Of a DNA stretch of 64,000 nt, positions 8,094 through 17,452 are shown one piece after another. The stretch spans positions 1 through 64,000 of the forward strand of contig CAKQMH010000007.1 of NCBI GenBank assembly GCA_934254915.1, given 5' to 3'. The stretch comes from an uncultured Alphaproteobacteria bacterium (lineage in GTDB: Bacteria; Pseudomonadota; Alphaproteobacteria; RF32; CAG-239). Every line of letters starts with the position of its first letter. Positions within the stretch are counted from its first letter, which is position 1. The translations under genes and the position numbers were made by a program. Below the pieces are notes generated by a model, which saw only the letters and a list, made by a program, of their open reading frames with translations, was not told the origin of the DNA and did not search any database.

Positions 8094-9521
8094 ATGACTA
8101 CACGTACTCGTTTTGCTCCCAGTCCCACGGGATATATGCATATCGGCAACTTACGCACGGCTTTGTATGAATATTTGATTGCCAAAGCCGCCAATGGTCA
8201 GTTTTTGCTGCGAATTGAAGATACTGACCAAAAGCGTTATGTTGAGGGCGCAACCGACATTATTTATAATACCTTGAAAACCGTCGGTATGAATTGGGAC
8301 GAAGGTCCTGATATCGGCGGAAATTATGGTCCGTATATCCAGTCTGAGCGCAAACCGTTATATGCCGAATACGCTCATAAGTTGGTCGAATTGGGCGGCG
8401 CGCATTATTGTTTCTGCTCCAAGAGCGAAGCTGATGAGGAGAAAAACGAGGAGCTTAATATCAAATTTAAAGATCCTTGCAAAATGTTGTCATTGGAGGA
8501 GGCTAAGGCGCGCGTAGCTGCCGGAGAACCGTATGTCATTCGTCAAACGATTAATAAAAAAGGAAAGTCCAAATATCATGACGAAGTTTATGGCGATATT
8601 GAGATTGACTATGACGAACTTGACGAAGGTGTACTGCTCAAATCTGATGGTTTCCCGACGTATAACTTTGCCAACGTGGTCGATGACCATTTGATGAACA
8701 TTACCCATGTTGTCCGCGGCAATGAATATATTTCTTCAACCCCGAAATATAACCTGATTTATGAAGATTTCGGTTGGGAGCATCCGCACTATGTTCACGT
8801 TCCGCCGGTTATGAAAGATGCCCAGCATAAACTTAGCAAACGTAACGGCGATGCCTCTTTTCAGGACTTGGTGGCTAAAGGCTACTTGCCGGAAGCGATT
8901 ATTAATTATATTGCATTGTTAGGTTGGAATCCCGGCAATGATGAAGAAATTTTCAGTCTTGAGGATTTGAAAAAAATCTTTACCGTTGAACGTCTGAACC
9001 GTTCACCGGCGATTTTTGATATCACCAAACTAACTTGGATGAATGGCGTGTATTTACGAGCCTTGCCGGCTGAAAAATTCCATGAATTGGCTTTGCCATA
9101 TTATCATAATATGCCGTCATTTGTTGATACTAAAGCCCTGAGCGCAACTTTGCAGCCGCGTGTTGAAACTTTGGGCGATATTCCTGCTCAAACAGACTTT
9201 ATTTGTGAGCTTCCGGATTATGCTTTGGATTTGTACAGCAACAAAAAGATGAAAACCGATGCTGCTGTTGCCCGTCAAAATTTGCCGGCAATCCGTGAAA
9301 CCTTATCTTTACAGTCGGAATGGAACAATCAGGCTTTGTTTGAAACACTTAAAGCCTTAGCTGAAAAATTAGGTGTTAAAAACGGACAAATTCTCTATCC
9401 TGCCCGTATTGCTTTGAGCGGTAAGGAAACCACCCCCGGCGGTGCTACGGAAATAGCCGTAATTTTAGGCAAAAACGAAACATTACGCCGTATTGATGAG
9501 GCCATAAAAAAATTAGCTTAG
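8094..9521 (+). CDS. gltX: Glutamyl-tRNA synthetase
   Basis: Class I synthetase that charges tRNA-Glu. The HIGH-type motif is PSPTGYMHIG (residues 10-19) and the KMSKS-type motif is KLSKR (246-250). The C-terminal half carries the anticodon-binding helical region. 475 residues is typical. AAAAGGAAAAGTT precedes the ATG. A weak promoter (TTGTCT, 16 bases, TATTTT) may lie in the 94-base gap after recN. A discriminating or non-discriminating charging role cannot be told from sequence alone; note that asnS is present at the window end. Confidence 0.95.
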   Translation: MTTRTRFAPSPTGYMHIGNLRTALYEYLIAKAANGQFLLRIEDTDQKRYVEGATDIIYNTLKTVGMNWDEGPDIGGNYGPYIQSERKPLYAEYAHKLVELGGAHYCFCSKSEADEEKNEELNIKFKDPCKMLSLEEAKARVAAGEPYVIRQTINKKGKSKYHDEVYGDIEIDYDELDEGVLLKSDGFPTYNFANVVDDHLMNITHVVRGNEYISSTPKYNLIYEDFGWEHPHYVHVPPVMKDAQHKLSKRNGDASFQDLVAKGYLPEAIINYIALLGWNPGNDEEIFSLEDLKKIFTVERLNRSPAIFDITKLTWMNGVYLRALPAEKFHELALPYYHNMPSFVDTKALSATLQPRVETLGDIPAQTDFICELPDYALDLYSNKKMKTDAAVARQNLPAIRETLSLQSEWNNQALFETLKALAEKLGVKNGQILYPARIALSGKETTPGGATEIAVILGKNETLRRIDEAIKKLA

Positions 9522-9544
9522 AGCAGTTTGGATAAAACAACATA

Positions 9545-9573
9545 AAAACTCCGCTGTCTAAGCGGAGTTTTTT
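9545..9573 (+). terminator. Intrinsic terminator after gltX
   Basis: AACTCCGCT and AGCGGAGTT form a perfect nine-base stem with a five-base loop, followed by a T-run. It closes the gltX transcript, so the next gene needs its own promoter; TTGAAA (9585) and TAATAT (9608) with 17 bases between them are a fair candidate. Confidence 0.85.
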
Positions 9574-9640
9574 GCATTAAGTACTTGAAATATGTTGTTA
9601 TGTAGTGTAATATAATTTAGACAAAAAATAAGAGAGTGTC

Positions 9641-11368
9641 ATGAATAACAACCTTGTTGACATTGAAAATCAGTCGGCTGACCATTTCGATTTGGGCGTG
9701 TCTTTCCCGATGGGCGAAGGCGACTATAACAAAACTCGTGAACAAATTAATGCTGAGCAGCACGAGAAGGATGCCGCATGCCTGGAAATTATCCGTGAGG
9801 CCGTTACTAATGATGAAACCGGTGAAGAATATACTTTTGAAAATATCACCGAAGAGGCGGTCAGGTGCGGTAAAATTGATCGTGATTATGCTCGGGTTTT
9901 GCGTTTTTATTACACCGACGGTATGGAAACTTATCGCGAGGCTTTCTTCTCAATTGCCGATATGTTGGGTATCAAAAAGAATATCAAAATCATTGATCCT
10001 GCAACCGGCAAAACTAAGGTTGATGATGCTCGTCTCGGCCAAATCACGCCTAACAACTGTGCGGTTTTGGAATATATTGACCGTCTGGAATACGAGAGCC
10101 AGACTTTTGGTCGCGGTCGGTTGCGTCATCGCGATTTTTCCGATGTTCCGGAATCATTGAATCCGGTTTTTCTGACTATGCCGGGACTGAAGAGTATAAC
10201 CCGCACTCTTGCCAAATATGAAAAATATTTTAGCAAATATCAGAGTGATAAAAATAAAATTTCTGCTCGTTACAGTGTTGGTTCATCAGCTTATGAAGCC
10301 GCCGTCAAAAAACTGCATAAGCCTGCTGAATCTATAAGTGACATTGCCCGTTGCTCAATTAGTGTCAAACGGTTGCAAAATGTGCGTATGTGGGCTGACT
10401 TTTTTGCTGATTCGCCGGATATCAAAATCGACAAGAGCAAAACCAAAGATAAATTTTGCGCCAATGATGTTCGCAATGCCGATAAGTTTACGGAAAACAA
10501 TTTCCGTAACTATGTTTTCTTTGCCGAACTGCCCAGCGGACTGCGGATGGAAATTCAAATCAAAATTACCGCTCTTGATGAGATTGATAAACTGACGCAC
10601 CCTCTTTATGAACAGTTGCGTGATCTGAAAAGAAAAGTCAAGCATATCAAAGAGGTTAAAGAAAAATTACAGACGGAAATGGAGATTCATAAACTTGAAT
10701 ACGCGATTAAAGGCATTTATCGCTTAGGTATTGAAAAACACAATCAGAACGAAGTTTTTGATAAAGTTTATCGCGTTGAAGAGCAAAATCGTATTTCCGG
10801 TCATAGCCAGACTAACGAATTCGGACTTGATATTGATGCCGTGCAAATTTTGGAACGCAACTTTTTAGCACGTCCCAAGCAGGCTTTTGTCCGCGAAAAT
10901 CCGATTATCAATGTTCCGCGCAGCGTTAAGCGGGAATATATTGCTTATCGCCGTAATCCTGATAATCCGGATATTTCGCCGACCATGAAGACCTTGTACC
11001 AAATCTATGACAACTCGCCCTATCTGCAAAAGTTGCTACGCGATTGTCCTGAGCATCTCCGCTGCACTATTCATCGTTATCTGCCGTATATTACTTCCCA
11101 CTACCGTGGCTGGATTAACGGGCAGGAAGGAAAAGACGTGCTGAAAAGGGATGATTATTTTGCTGCTCGCTCTGAAGAGGAATATCATCGTTTGCAGGAA
11201 GTTGACCGCCGTCATATGAACCTTGAACCGCTGACGGAGGATGAACCTTTACCGGATTATGATATTGCAAAATATGCAAAAAGAACAAAATCTTTGCCAA
11301 AAGTTAAGAAAAATGGATTATCATTAACCCAAATGATACGTAAAAAACAAGGCAGTATGAGAAAATAG
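9641..11368 (+). CDS. Unknown protein with a divergent RelA/SpoT-like domain
   Basis: 575 residues, no signal peptide or membrane segment. Residues about 200-345 look like a diverged RelA/SpoT nucleotidyltransferase core: ISARYSVGSSAYEAAVKKL (R210, K224), then SISDIARCSI (D234), then GLRMEIQIK (E304) followed by LTHPLYEQLRDLKRK. The D and E match catalytic positions of (p)ppGpp synthetases. The ATP-binding Arg/Lys pattern is only partly kept. The N-terminal 190 residues and the charged C-terminal 200 residues match nothing I recognise; I see no HD hydrolase, TGS or ACT domain. It ends directly at the next gene's ATG (TAGATG), so the two are coupled. The domain call is inference. Confidence 0.55.
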   Translation: MNNNLVDIENQSADHFDLGVSFPMGEGDYNKTREQINAEQHEKDAACLEIIREAVTNDETGEEYTFENITEEAVRCGKIDRDYARVLRFYYTDGMETYREAFFSIADMLGIKKNIKIIDPATGKTKVDDARLGQITPNNCAVLEYIDRLEYESQTFGRGRLRHRDFSDVPESLNPVFLTMPGLKSITRTLAKYEKYFSKYQSDKNKISARYSVGSSAYEAAVKKLHKPAESISDIARCSISVKRLQNVRMWADFFADSPDIKIDKSKTKDKFCANDVRNADKFTENNFRNYVFFAELPSGLRMEIQIKITALDEIDKLTHPLYEQLRDLKRKVKHIKEVKEKLQTEMEIHKLEYAIKGIYRLGIEKHNQNEVFDKVYRVEEQNRISGHSQTNEFGLDIDAVQILERNFLARPKQAFVRENPIINVPRSVKREYIAYRRNPDNPDISPTMKTLYQIYDNSPYLQKLLRDCPEHLRCTIHRYLPYITSHYRGWINGQEGKDVLKRDDYFAARSEEEYHRLQEVDRRHMNLEPLTEDEPLPDYDIAKYAKRTKSLPKVKKNGLSLTQMIRKKQGSMRK

Positions 11369-12448
11369 ATGAAAAAAATCTGGCTCTTATCTTTTGCTAT
11401 CGCGTTACCGGCATTGGCACAGGCGGCTGATGACAGCGGTGTTATCTCGCTTTTTGACGGTACTGCGGCTGAGGAAGTAAAACCTAAACCACAGGATGAC
11501 GGTGAAAGTATTTTTTCTTTTCTGAACTTCAAAAATTGGAGTAAGGAAAAGCCCAAACTTTCGGTTTCCGAACAATCTAAGCTCTCATCGCTGGAGCAGA
11601 CAACAATTTTGGCTGATAAAGGTGATGTCAACGCTCAGCTGGCATTGGGCTATATCTATCTTTATGGTGATAACGGGGTTGAACCTGATTATGACAAGTC
11701 ATTTGAATATTATGCCAAAGCCGCCATGCAAAATGATTCGGTTGGGCTGAATAATCTCGGCAGTTTATATTACAGTGGTATCGGTATCAAGCGTAACACG
11801 GCTAAAGCTGCAGTGTTGTTTGAAAAAGCGGCTAAATTAGGCAATGCGGAAGCTGCCGTTAATTTAGGCTTTATCCTTATAACCGGCAACGGCGTGGAAA
11901 AAAATCCGTCTTTGGCAATGGAGTTCTTTCAACAAGCGGCCGACGCCAAAAATCCGACGGCACAGTTTATGGTCGGTTACGCGCGTTACAAGGGCGGTTT
12001 GCTCGATAAGGATTATCTTAAAGCCGCCACATTAATAAAATCGGCAGCTGCCGCAAATTTTGATGAAGCGCAATATACGTTAGCGCTTATGTATATTAAT
12101 GGTTTGGGGATGCCGCAAAACTATGGTAATGCCGTTAAATATTTAAAACTGGCTGTATCTCAAGGCAATGTCGAAGCCATGATGACATTAGGTGATATTT
12201 TGGCTCGCGGTGAAAAATATACCAAAGACTTGTTTACTGCTCACGTGATGTTCAACCTGGCGGCCGTTCGCGGAGCGGAAGGGGCTGCTGCCAAACGTGA
12301 TGTTATTGAGAGTAGAATGAAGATTGACGAAGTCTTAAGTGCGCAAGAGCAAGCTGAGCGCTTTAATCCCAAACCATCCGAACTGACATTGTACATTCGT
12401 CAAACGTTTGGCACTAATGTTCGCAGCTATATTGACAACGCCAATTAA
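11369..12448 (+). CDS. Secreted Sel1-repeat protein
   Basis: 359 residues with a clear signal peptide (MKKIWLLSFAIALPALAQA, cut near residue 20). From about residue 85 to 310 it is built of roughly six Sel1-type tetratricopeptide repeats, for example ALGYIYLYGDNGVEPDYDKS and NLGSLYYSGIGIKRNTAKA. Sel1 proteins usually act as protein-binding scaffolds. It starts immediately at the stop of the RelA/SpoT-like gene, suggesting translational coupling and joint function, although one product is cytoplasmic and the other exported. No specific partner can be named. Confidence 0.85.
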   Translation: MKKIWLLSFAIALPALAQAADDSGVISLFDGTAAEEVKPKPQDDGESIFSFLNFKNWSKEKPKLSVSEQSKLSSLEQTTILADKGDVNAQLALGYIYLYGDNGVEPDYDKSFEYYAKAAMQNDSVGLNNLGSLYYSGIGIKRNTAKAAVLFEKAAKLGNAEAAVNLGFILITGNGVEKNPSLAMEFFQQAADAKNPTAQFMVGYARYKGGLLDKDYLKAATLIKSAAAANFDEAQYTLALMYINGLGMPQNYGNAVKYLKLAVSQGNVEAMMTLGDILARGEKYTKDLFTAHVMFNLAAVRGAEGAAAKRDVIESRMKIDEVLSAQEQAERFNPKPSELTLYIRQTFGTNVRSYIDNAN

Positions 12449-12473
12449 ATAAATTTGTAATTTTCGAGTTACA

Positions 12474-12508
12474 AAAAATCCCTTTGATTTGCTGTCAAAG
12501 GGATTTTC
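12474..12508. terminator. Bidirectional terminator between Sel1 gene and accC
   Basis: AATCCCTTTGA and TCAAAGGGATT form an eleven-base stem with a seven-base loop, flanked by A-rich and T-rich sides. It lies between convergent genes and can serve both. Confidence 0.8.
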
Positions 12509-12512
12509 ATTA

Positions 12513-13865
12513 CTACAATTGCTGTGATTTTTTGGTCATAAACTTTTCCAACCAGTGAATGTTATATTGCCCGTCAATAAATTCGGCTTGCGATATAATT
12601 TCCTGATGCAAGGGAATAGTGGTTTTGACACCTTCAATCACAAATTCTTCCAAAGCGCGGCGCAGTCTCATCAAGGCCGCATTTCGGGTTTTGCCGCTGA
12701 CAATAAGTTTGGCAATCATACTGTCATAAAACGGCGGAATGCTGTAACCGGAGTAGATTTCCGAGTCAACACGCACGCCCAAACCGCCGGGTGCATGCCA
12801 TTCGGTAATTTTTCCGGGGCAGGGAGCAAAAGTTTCCGGATCTTCCGCATTAATACGGCATTCAATAGCATGACCGCTGAAGGTGATGTCATCTTGGGTA
12901 TAACCCAAGGCTGCGCCGCTGGCAATGCGGATTTGTTCCCGTACGATATCAATTCCCGTAACGGCTTCGGTAATCGGGTGTTCTACTTGCAGACGAGTAT
13001 TCATTTCCATAAAATAGAAGCGTCCGTCTTCATACAAAAATTCCAGTGTTCCGGCGCTGGTATAACCGATTTTTTCAATAGCTTTGCGTACAATTTCGCC
13101 GATTTCGTGGCGCTGTTGCGCATTCAGAGCCGGTGATGGAGTTTCCTCAATCACTTTTTGGTTATTACGTTGGATTGAACAGTCGCGTTCGCCCAAGTGG
13201 ACGACATGGCCATATTTATCAGCCAGCACTTGCATTTCAATATGACGCGGTTTTTGCAGATATTTTTCCATATAAACCACATCACTGGTGAAAGCGGCTT
13301 TAGCTTCGACTTTAGCCATGGTGAAAGCTTCACGCATTTCATCGTCGTTAAAGGCGATTTTCATGCCTTTTCCGCCGCCGCCTGCTGTTGCCTTAACAAT
13401 AACCGGATAACCGATTTTGTTAGCCCACTCAATGGCGTGTTCAACACTTTCCAAAGCCGGTGAACCGGGGGTAACCGGCAAACCTGCTTCTGCGGCTACT
13501 TTGCGAGCGGTGATTTTGTCGCCCATCAAACGCATTTGTTCGGCGGTAGGGCCGATGAACGTTATTCCGTGTTCCTCAACCATTTCGGCAAAGTCGGCAT
13601 TTTCCGACAAGAAGCCGAAACCGGGGTGAATGGCATCAGCGCCAGTGATTAAGGCCGCCGAAATAATTGCCGATTTATTTAAATAAGAGTCGGTCGAACG
13701 AGCCGGACCGATACAAACGGCTTCATCAGCCAGGCGTACATGCATGGCATTGGCATCGGCTTCCGAGTGAACGGCCACGGTTTTGATACCCATTTCCCGG
13801 CAGGCGCGATGAATACGCAATGCAACTTCGCCACGATTGGCAATTAAAACTTTTTCAAACATCAT
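12513..13865 (-). CDS. accC: Acetyl-CoA carboxylase, biotin carboxylase subunit
   Basis: ATP-dependent carboxylation of biotin on AccB, the first half-reaction of malonyl-CoA formation. The N-terminus FEKVLIANRGEVALRI, the ATP-grasp glycine loop ATAGGGGKGM (about residues 160-170), and the block FMEMNTRLQVEHPITE are diagnostic. 450 residues is standard. It lies 19 bases after accB on the same strand, the usual accBC operon. Confidence 0.97.
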   Translation of the reverse strand: MMFEKVLIANRGEVALRIHRACREMGIKTVAVHSEADANAMHVRLADEAVCIGPARSTDSYLNKSAIISAALITGADAIHPGFGFLSENADFAEMVEEHGITFIGPTAEQMRLMGDKITARKVAAEAGLPVTPGSPALESVEHAIEWANKIGYPVIVKATAGGGGKGMKIAFNDDEMREAFTMAKVEAKAAFTSDVVYMEKYLQKPRHIEMQVLADKYGHVVHLGERDCSIQRNNQKVIEETPSPALNAQQRHEIGEIVRKAIEKIGYTSAGTLEFLYEDGRFYFMEMNTRLQVEHPITEAVTGIDIVREQIRIASGAALGYTQDDITFSGHAIECRINAEDPETFAPCPGKITEWHAPGGLGVRVDSEIYSGYSIPPFYDSMIAKLIVSGKTRNAALMRLRRALEEFVIEGVKTTIPLHQEIISQAEFIDGQYNIHWLEKFMTKKSQQL

Positions 13866-13884
13866 ACAATCCTAAAAATTATGA

Positions 13885-14370
13885 TTATTCAATAACAACC
13901 AAGGGTTCACCATATTCAACCGGATCGCCGCCTTCAACCAAAATTTTAGTTACCGTACCGGATTTGTGAGCTTTAACCGGATTAAATGTTTTCATAGCCT
14001 CAATCAGGCAAACGATGTCGCCTTCTTTTACGCTGTCTCCGACTTTAACATAGTTCGGGGTATTGGGATCAGCCGCCAGATAAACTACGCCGACCATTGG
14101 TGATTTGACGGCATTGGGGCTGTTGGTATAATCCTCATCGGCAACTGCAGTTGCAACCGGAGCTGCGGGTGCAATCGTTGCCGCGGCAGGTGCCGGAGCG
14201 GCGACAGTTTGCATAACCGGAGCTGCAGCCATTTGAACCGGAGCGCCGGTCAAACCTTTAGATAAACTGATGCGGCAGCCTTCGTCTTCGTATTCCAACT
14301 CATTAAGATTGCTTTTTTCAAGGATTTCAGCCAATTTGGCAATGACTTTAGTGTCAATGGGATTAGACAT
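13885..14370 (-). CDS. accB: Biotin carboxyl carrier protein of acetyl-CoA carboxylase
   Basis: Carries the biotin between AccC and the carboxyltransferase. The C-terminal biotinyl domain contains VCLIEAMKTFNPV, whose Lys is the biotinylated residue. A central Ala/Pro-rich linker (about residues 50-85) joins it to an N-terminal region with ILEKSNLNELEYEDEG. 161 residues is normal. The 324-base gap upstream (14371-14694) is AT-rich and divergent; it must hold the accB promoter, which I could not pin down, and the sigma-54 promoter of the flagellar genes. Confidence 0.96.
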   Translation of the reverse strand: MSNPIDTKVIAKLAEILEKSNLNELEYEDEGCRISLSKGLTGAPVQMAAAPVMQTVAAPAPAAATIAPAAPVATAVADEDYTNSPNAVKSPMVGVVYLAADPNTPNYVKVGDSVKEGDIVCLIEAMKTFNPVKAHKSGTVTKILVEGGDPVEYGEPLVVIE

Positions 14371-14638
14371 AAGTTTTTCTCTCTTTCTGGTTAATTAATA
14401 AAGTACAGATATTGCCGCATGGCAATAACGCAAAATTCTTACCTTTAAATAACCGATTTTTTTGAAAAAGACAATAAAAATATCAAGAATTGCAAAATTA
14501 TGCCCCGTTTTTAGCAAAAAATCGCTAAAAATCACTGAAAATTCCGTAAATAAGCAATTTAAAAAATATTTTCTAAAATACGGTTGTTTTTAAAAATATT
14601 AACAATCATAAGAAGAGTGCATGCGCTATTTTAAAAAT

Positions 14639-14654
14639 TGGCACGTATTTTGCA
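14639..14654 (+). promoter_or_regulatory. Sigma-54 promoter of the fliK-flgD-flgE unit
   Basis: TGGCAC (14639-14644), five bases, TTGCA (14650-14654): an exact match to the -24/-12 sigma-54 consensus. It lies 41 bases before the fliK start. Its activator is very likely FlbD, encoded 9 kb downstream. A second copy of this promoter type stands before the other hook gene at 40677-40692. Confidence 0.88.
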
Positions 14655-14694
14655 TAGCTATCCGTAACGAAATTTTTTTAGAAGGTTTAGAGCC

Positions 14695-16638
14695 ATGGAA
14701 GTAAAAGATGTAAATAATAATTTGAATCAATTGCTGTTCAAGAATACGGCAGTTAATTCTTCAACCCAAGCTTTGGGCGCAGGGTTTGCGTCGTTGTTAG
14801 GGCAAACTACAATGGCTTTAGATATTGTGTCCGGTGACAAATCGGTAGATGTTAAAGCTGATGTCTCATCCGACAGCGTTAAGAAACCAGACAGCAAAAA
14901 AACGGTGGCTGATGCGTCAAAGAAAACAACAAAGTCAGATGCCGCTAAGGATGGTAAAAACAGTAAAAATGTTGCCGCTAAAACTGCGGACAAGAAAGTC
15001 GCTGATAAGCCGACAACTAAAAAAACAAAGGTAACAGATGATAGCGCTTCAGTCCAGATGTCCGTTTCGCAGCCTGAACAACAAGTAATGCAAGAATCTG
15101 CGCCGGTTGCAGACGGCAATGCGGCCGCTGCTGTTGTCGATGATGCCGCTGTTGCTGATGTTGCTGTCGAAGTTGTAGCCGATGTTGTTGTGGAAGCGGA
15201 CGCTTTACCGGCTGATGTTGAAATGCTTCCGGTTGCAAATGCAGAAATGTTACCGGAGACATCTCTTGAGCAAACGAATAATTCAGAATTACAGGCTCTT
15301 GTCGCAACCGATCAGGTGCAAACTATTGTGGCCGACAGCAATTTGGTGATCAAAACCGCTGATAATCAAGAAATGCCGCTCGCTGATTTTGCTGCTGAAC
15401 CTGAAAAATTGCAGGATTTGGGCGAAATTAAGGTTGTCAATCCGGATACCGGTGCGGCGGTAAATGTTGACGGGCAAGAGTTGTATGTTCAATTACAGGC
15501 TTATGTCGATGCTCCGGCTCAGGCGGAAAAAATTGCCGCTGTTATGCCTGAAGCGGTTGATAAGGTTAATGCCGAAGCTGCTGAAAATGTTGCTGCTCCG
15601 GTTGTGGCTGAAGTTGCCGATGCTCCGATTGAAAACGTAAGCAAAGATGAAAAAACAACTGATACACAGGTTAAAAACACCAAACCGCAAATGGCTAAAG
15701 TTGTTTCTGATACCAAGGCTTATACTGATGATGTTTTGGCTGTCCAAGCCGCCCAACTGGATGAGGTTTTGCCTGATGATGTCAAGGCTAAAGTCGCTGT
15801 TGATGTTAAAGAGGAAAAAATTGCCTACACGGCATCTTCTTCTGATTTGATAAAAGATAAATTAACTTTGGAAGAGGCTTTGCAAGCAGTTGCCGACGCC
15901 GGACAGGATGTTAATCAGACAACGCTTAGTGATACAGAAAGTCAGATTTCATCGACCAATTCACAGTCCAATGTTAATTCGGAAGTTAAAACTACTGCTA
16001 ATGCTATGCCGGCCGCGGCTCAGGCTGTTGTTGCTGCGGTTGAAAATACCGAGGCTGTAACTTCATCTGCCACAATCAGCGGTGTCAGCGAAATCGGTTC
16101 AGCCTCAATGGCTCATACCGCTACGGCCGCTGCCGCCAACAGCAGTGAGTTTGTAAATCAGGCTAGAGCTGAAAATGCCAAAACCGCCGACACTTCTTTT
16201 CGCGATGTCTTAAAAGGTATGGAAAAAGAAGTTGTCGAACAGGTGAAAGTAAATATTACCAAATCAGCGGTTAAAGGCGTTGATAAAATCAATATCCAAC
16301 TTAAACCGGAAGATTTAGGACATATTGAAGTTAAGATGCAAATTTCTAAAGATGGTAAATTGCAGGCTCATATTATTGCCAGCCGTCCGGAAACATTGGA
16401 AGTTTTGCAAAAAGAAATTCAAAATTTGGAACGGGCGTTTAATGAAGCCGGTTTCCAGACTGATGCCGACAGTTTAAGTTTTAGTTTCCAAGGTGGAAAC
16501 CAAGCCGGACAGGAAAGCAATTCCGAACTCCGCAGCTTTATCGGCAATATTTTCGAGCATGAAGCCCAAGAAGAAATCGCCGGCAATGATAATTTACAAA
16601 ATTGGACACCTGCACAGGGTCTTAATATCCGCGTTTAG
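14695..16638 (+). CDS. fliK: Flagellar hook-length control protein FliK
   Basis: Secreted molecular ruler that sets hook length and triggers the export switch to late substrates. The C-terminal hook-control domain is at about residues 515-605: NIQLKPEDLGHIEVKM, then LQAHIIASRPETLEVLQKEI. The first 500 residues are low-complexity, rich in Ala, Val, Asp and Lys, as is usual for FliK. 647 residues is long. It heads an operon with flgD and flgE behind a sigma-54 promoter. AAGG before the ATG is a weak ribosome binding site. Confidence 0.9.
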   Translation: MEVKDVNNNLNQLLFKNTAVNSSTQALGAGFASLLGQTTMALDIVSGDKSVDVKADVSSDSVKKPDSKKTVADASKKTTKSDAAKDGKNSKNVAAKTADKKVADKPTTKKTKVTDDSASVQMSVSQPEQQVMQESAPVADGNAAAAVVDDAAVADVAVEVVADVVVEADALPADVEMLPVANAEMLPETSLEQTNNSELQALVATDQVQTIVADSNLVIKTADNQEMPLADFAAEPEKLQDLGEIKVVNPDTGAAVNVDGQELYVQLQAYVDAPAQAEKIAAVMPEAVDKVNAEAAENVAAPVVAEVADAPIENVSKDEKTTDTQVKNTKPQMAKVVSDTKAYTDDVLAVQAAQLDEVLPDDVKAKVAVDVKEEKIAYTASSSDLIKDKLTLEEALQAVADAGQDVNQTTLSDTESQISSTNSQSNVNSEVKTTANAMPAAAQAVVAAVENTEAVTSSATISGVSEIGSASMAHTATAAAANSSEFVNQARAENAKTADTSFRDVLKGMEKEVVEQVKVNITKSAVKGVDKINIQLKPEDLGHIEVKMQISKDGKLQAHIIASRPETLEVLQKEIQNLERAFNEAGFQTDADSLSFSFQGGNQAGQESNSELRSFIGNIFEHEAQEEIAGNDNLQNWTPAQGLNIRV

Positions 16639-16656
16639 GTTAAGGGGAGAGCCACA

Positions 16657-17427
16657 ATGACAGATGTTAGCGCAATTACGGGTGCAGTTCAGACCGGTGC
16701 CGCCAAGACAAGTTCCAGCAGTCAAACGCTGTCGGCGGATATGGACACCTTTCTGACCTTGTTGACCACACAATTAAAATATCAGGATCCGTTGGATCCG
16801 ATGGATACGGCTGAATTTACCAACCAGTTGGTACAATATTCAAGCGTTGAACAGGCTATTCAGATGAATAGTAAGTTAGACAACCTGTTGAGCCTTAATA
16901 TTTCTAACCTTGGCGCACAAGCTGTATCTTATATTGGAAAAACCGCTCAAGTACTGGGTGATGTAATGCCCTTAGAAGGAGGCAAAGCCAAAGCCACTTA
17001 CACTTTGGATAAAGATGTTGTTTCAACCACCATCAGTATCAAGGATATGAACGGCAAAGTTGTTTACACCACCAGTGGTGAAGTAACTTCCGGCACTCAC
17101 GAATTTGTCTGGGACGGCAAAGATAAGGACGGCAACCAATTGGAAGACGGAGCTTATCAAATTGTTGTCAATGCTAAAGTTGCCAGCGGTGAAACCGCCG
17201 CGACCGTAACCACCACCATTTTTGGCAAGGTTACCGGCGTGGCCAGCGACAGCAACGGTATTTATGTCGGTCTTGGCGATTCGGTTACTGCCAGCCTTGG
17301 TGATATCCTCACTGTTCGCAGCGACAGCTATTTTGATAATATCAAGAAAGATGATAACAGTGGTACTGATGGCGGTGACAGCGAAAGTGGCAATAACAAT
17401 CAAGATGATAATACGGCTTCGGCTTAA
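16657..17427 (+). CDS. flgD: Flagellar hook capping protein FlgD
   Basis: Scaffold at the tip of the growing hook, needed for FlgE assembly and removed later. The conserved N-terminal block reads LLTTQLKYQDPLDPMDTAEF followed by TNQLVQYSSVEQAIQMN. A FlgD Ig-like/Tudor region follows (KDMNGKVVYTT, FVWDGKDKDGN). The C-terminal 25 residues are a Gly/Asp/Asn-rich tail. 256 residues. It lies 18 bases after fliK and 25 before flgE. Confidence 0.95.
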   Translation: MTDVSAITGAVQTGAAKTSSSSQTLSADMDTFLTLLTTQLKYQDPLDPMDTAEFTNQLVQYSSVEQAIQMNSKLDNLLSLNISNLGAQAVSYIGKTAQVLGDVMPLEGGKAKATYTLDKDVVSTTISIKDMNGKVVYTTSGEVTSGTHEFVWDGKDKDGNQLEDGAYQIVVNAKVASGETAATVTTTIFGKVTGVASDSNGIYVGLGDSVTASLGDILTVRSDSYFDNIKKDDNSGTDGGDSESGNNNQDDNTASA

Positions 17428-17452
17428 TTATTAAAGTTTTAGGAGAAAGAAA

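Noticed and set aside
12555..13136. 193-codon plus-strand frame inside accC
   Set aside because: Antisense to a conserved enzyme and without a recognisable domain.
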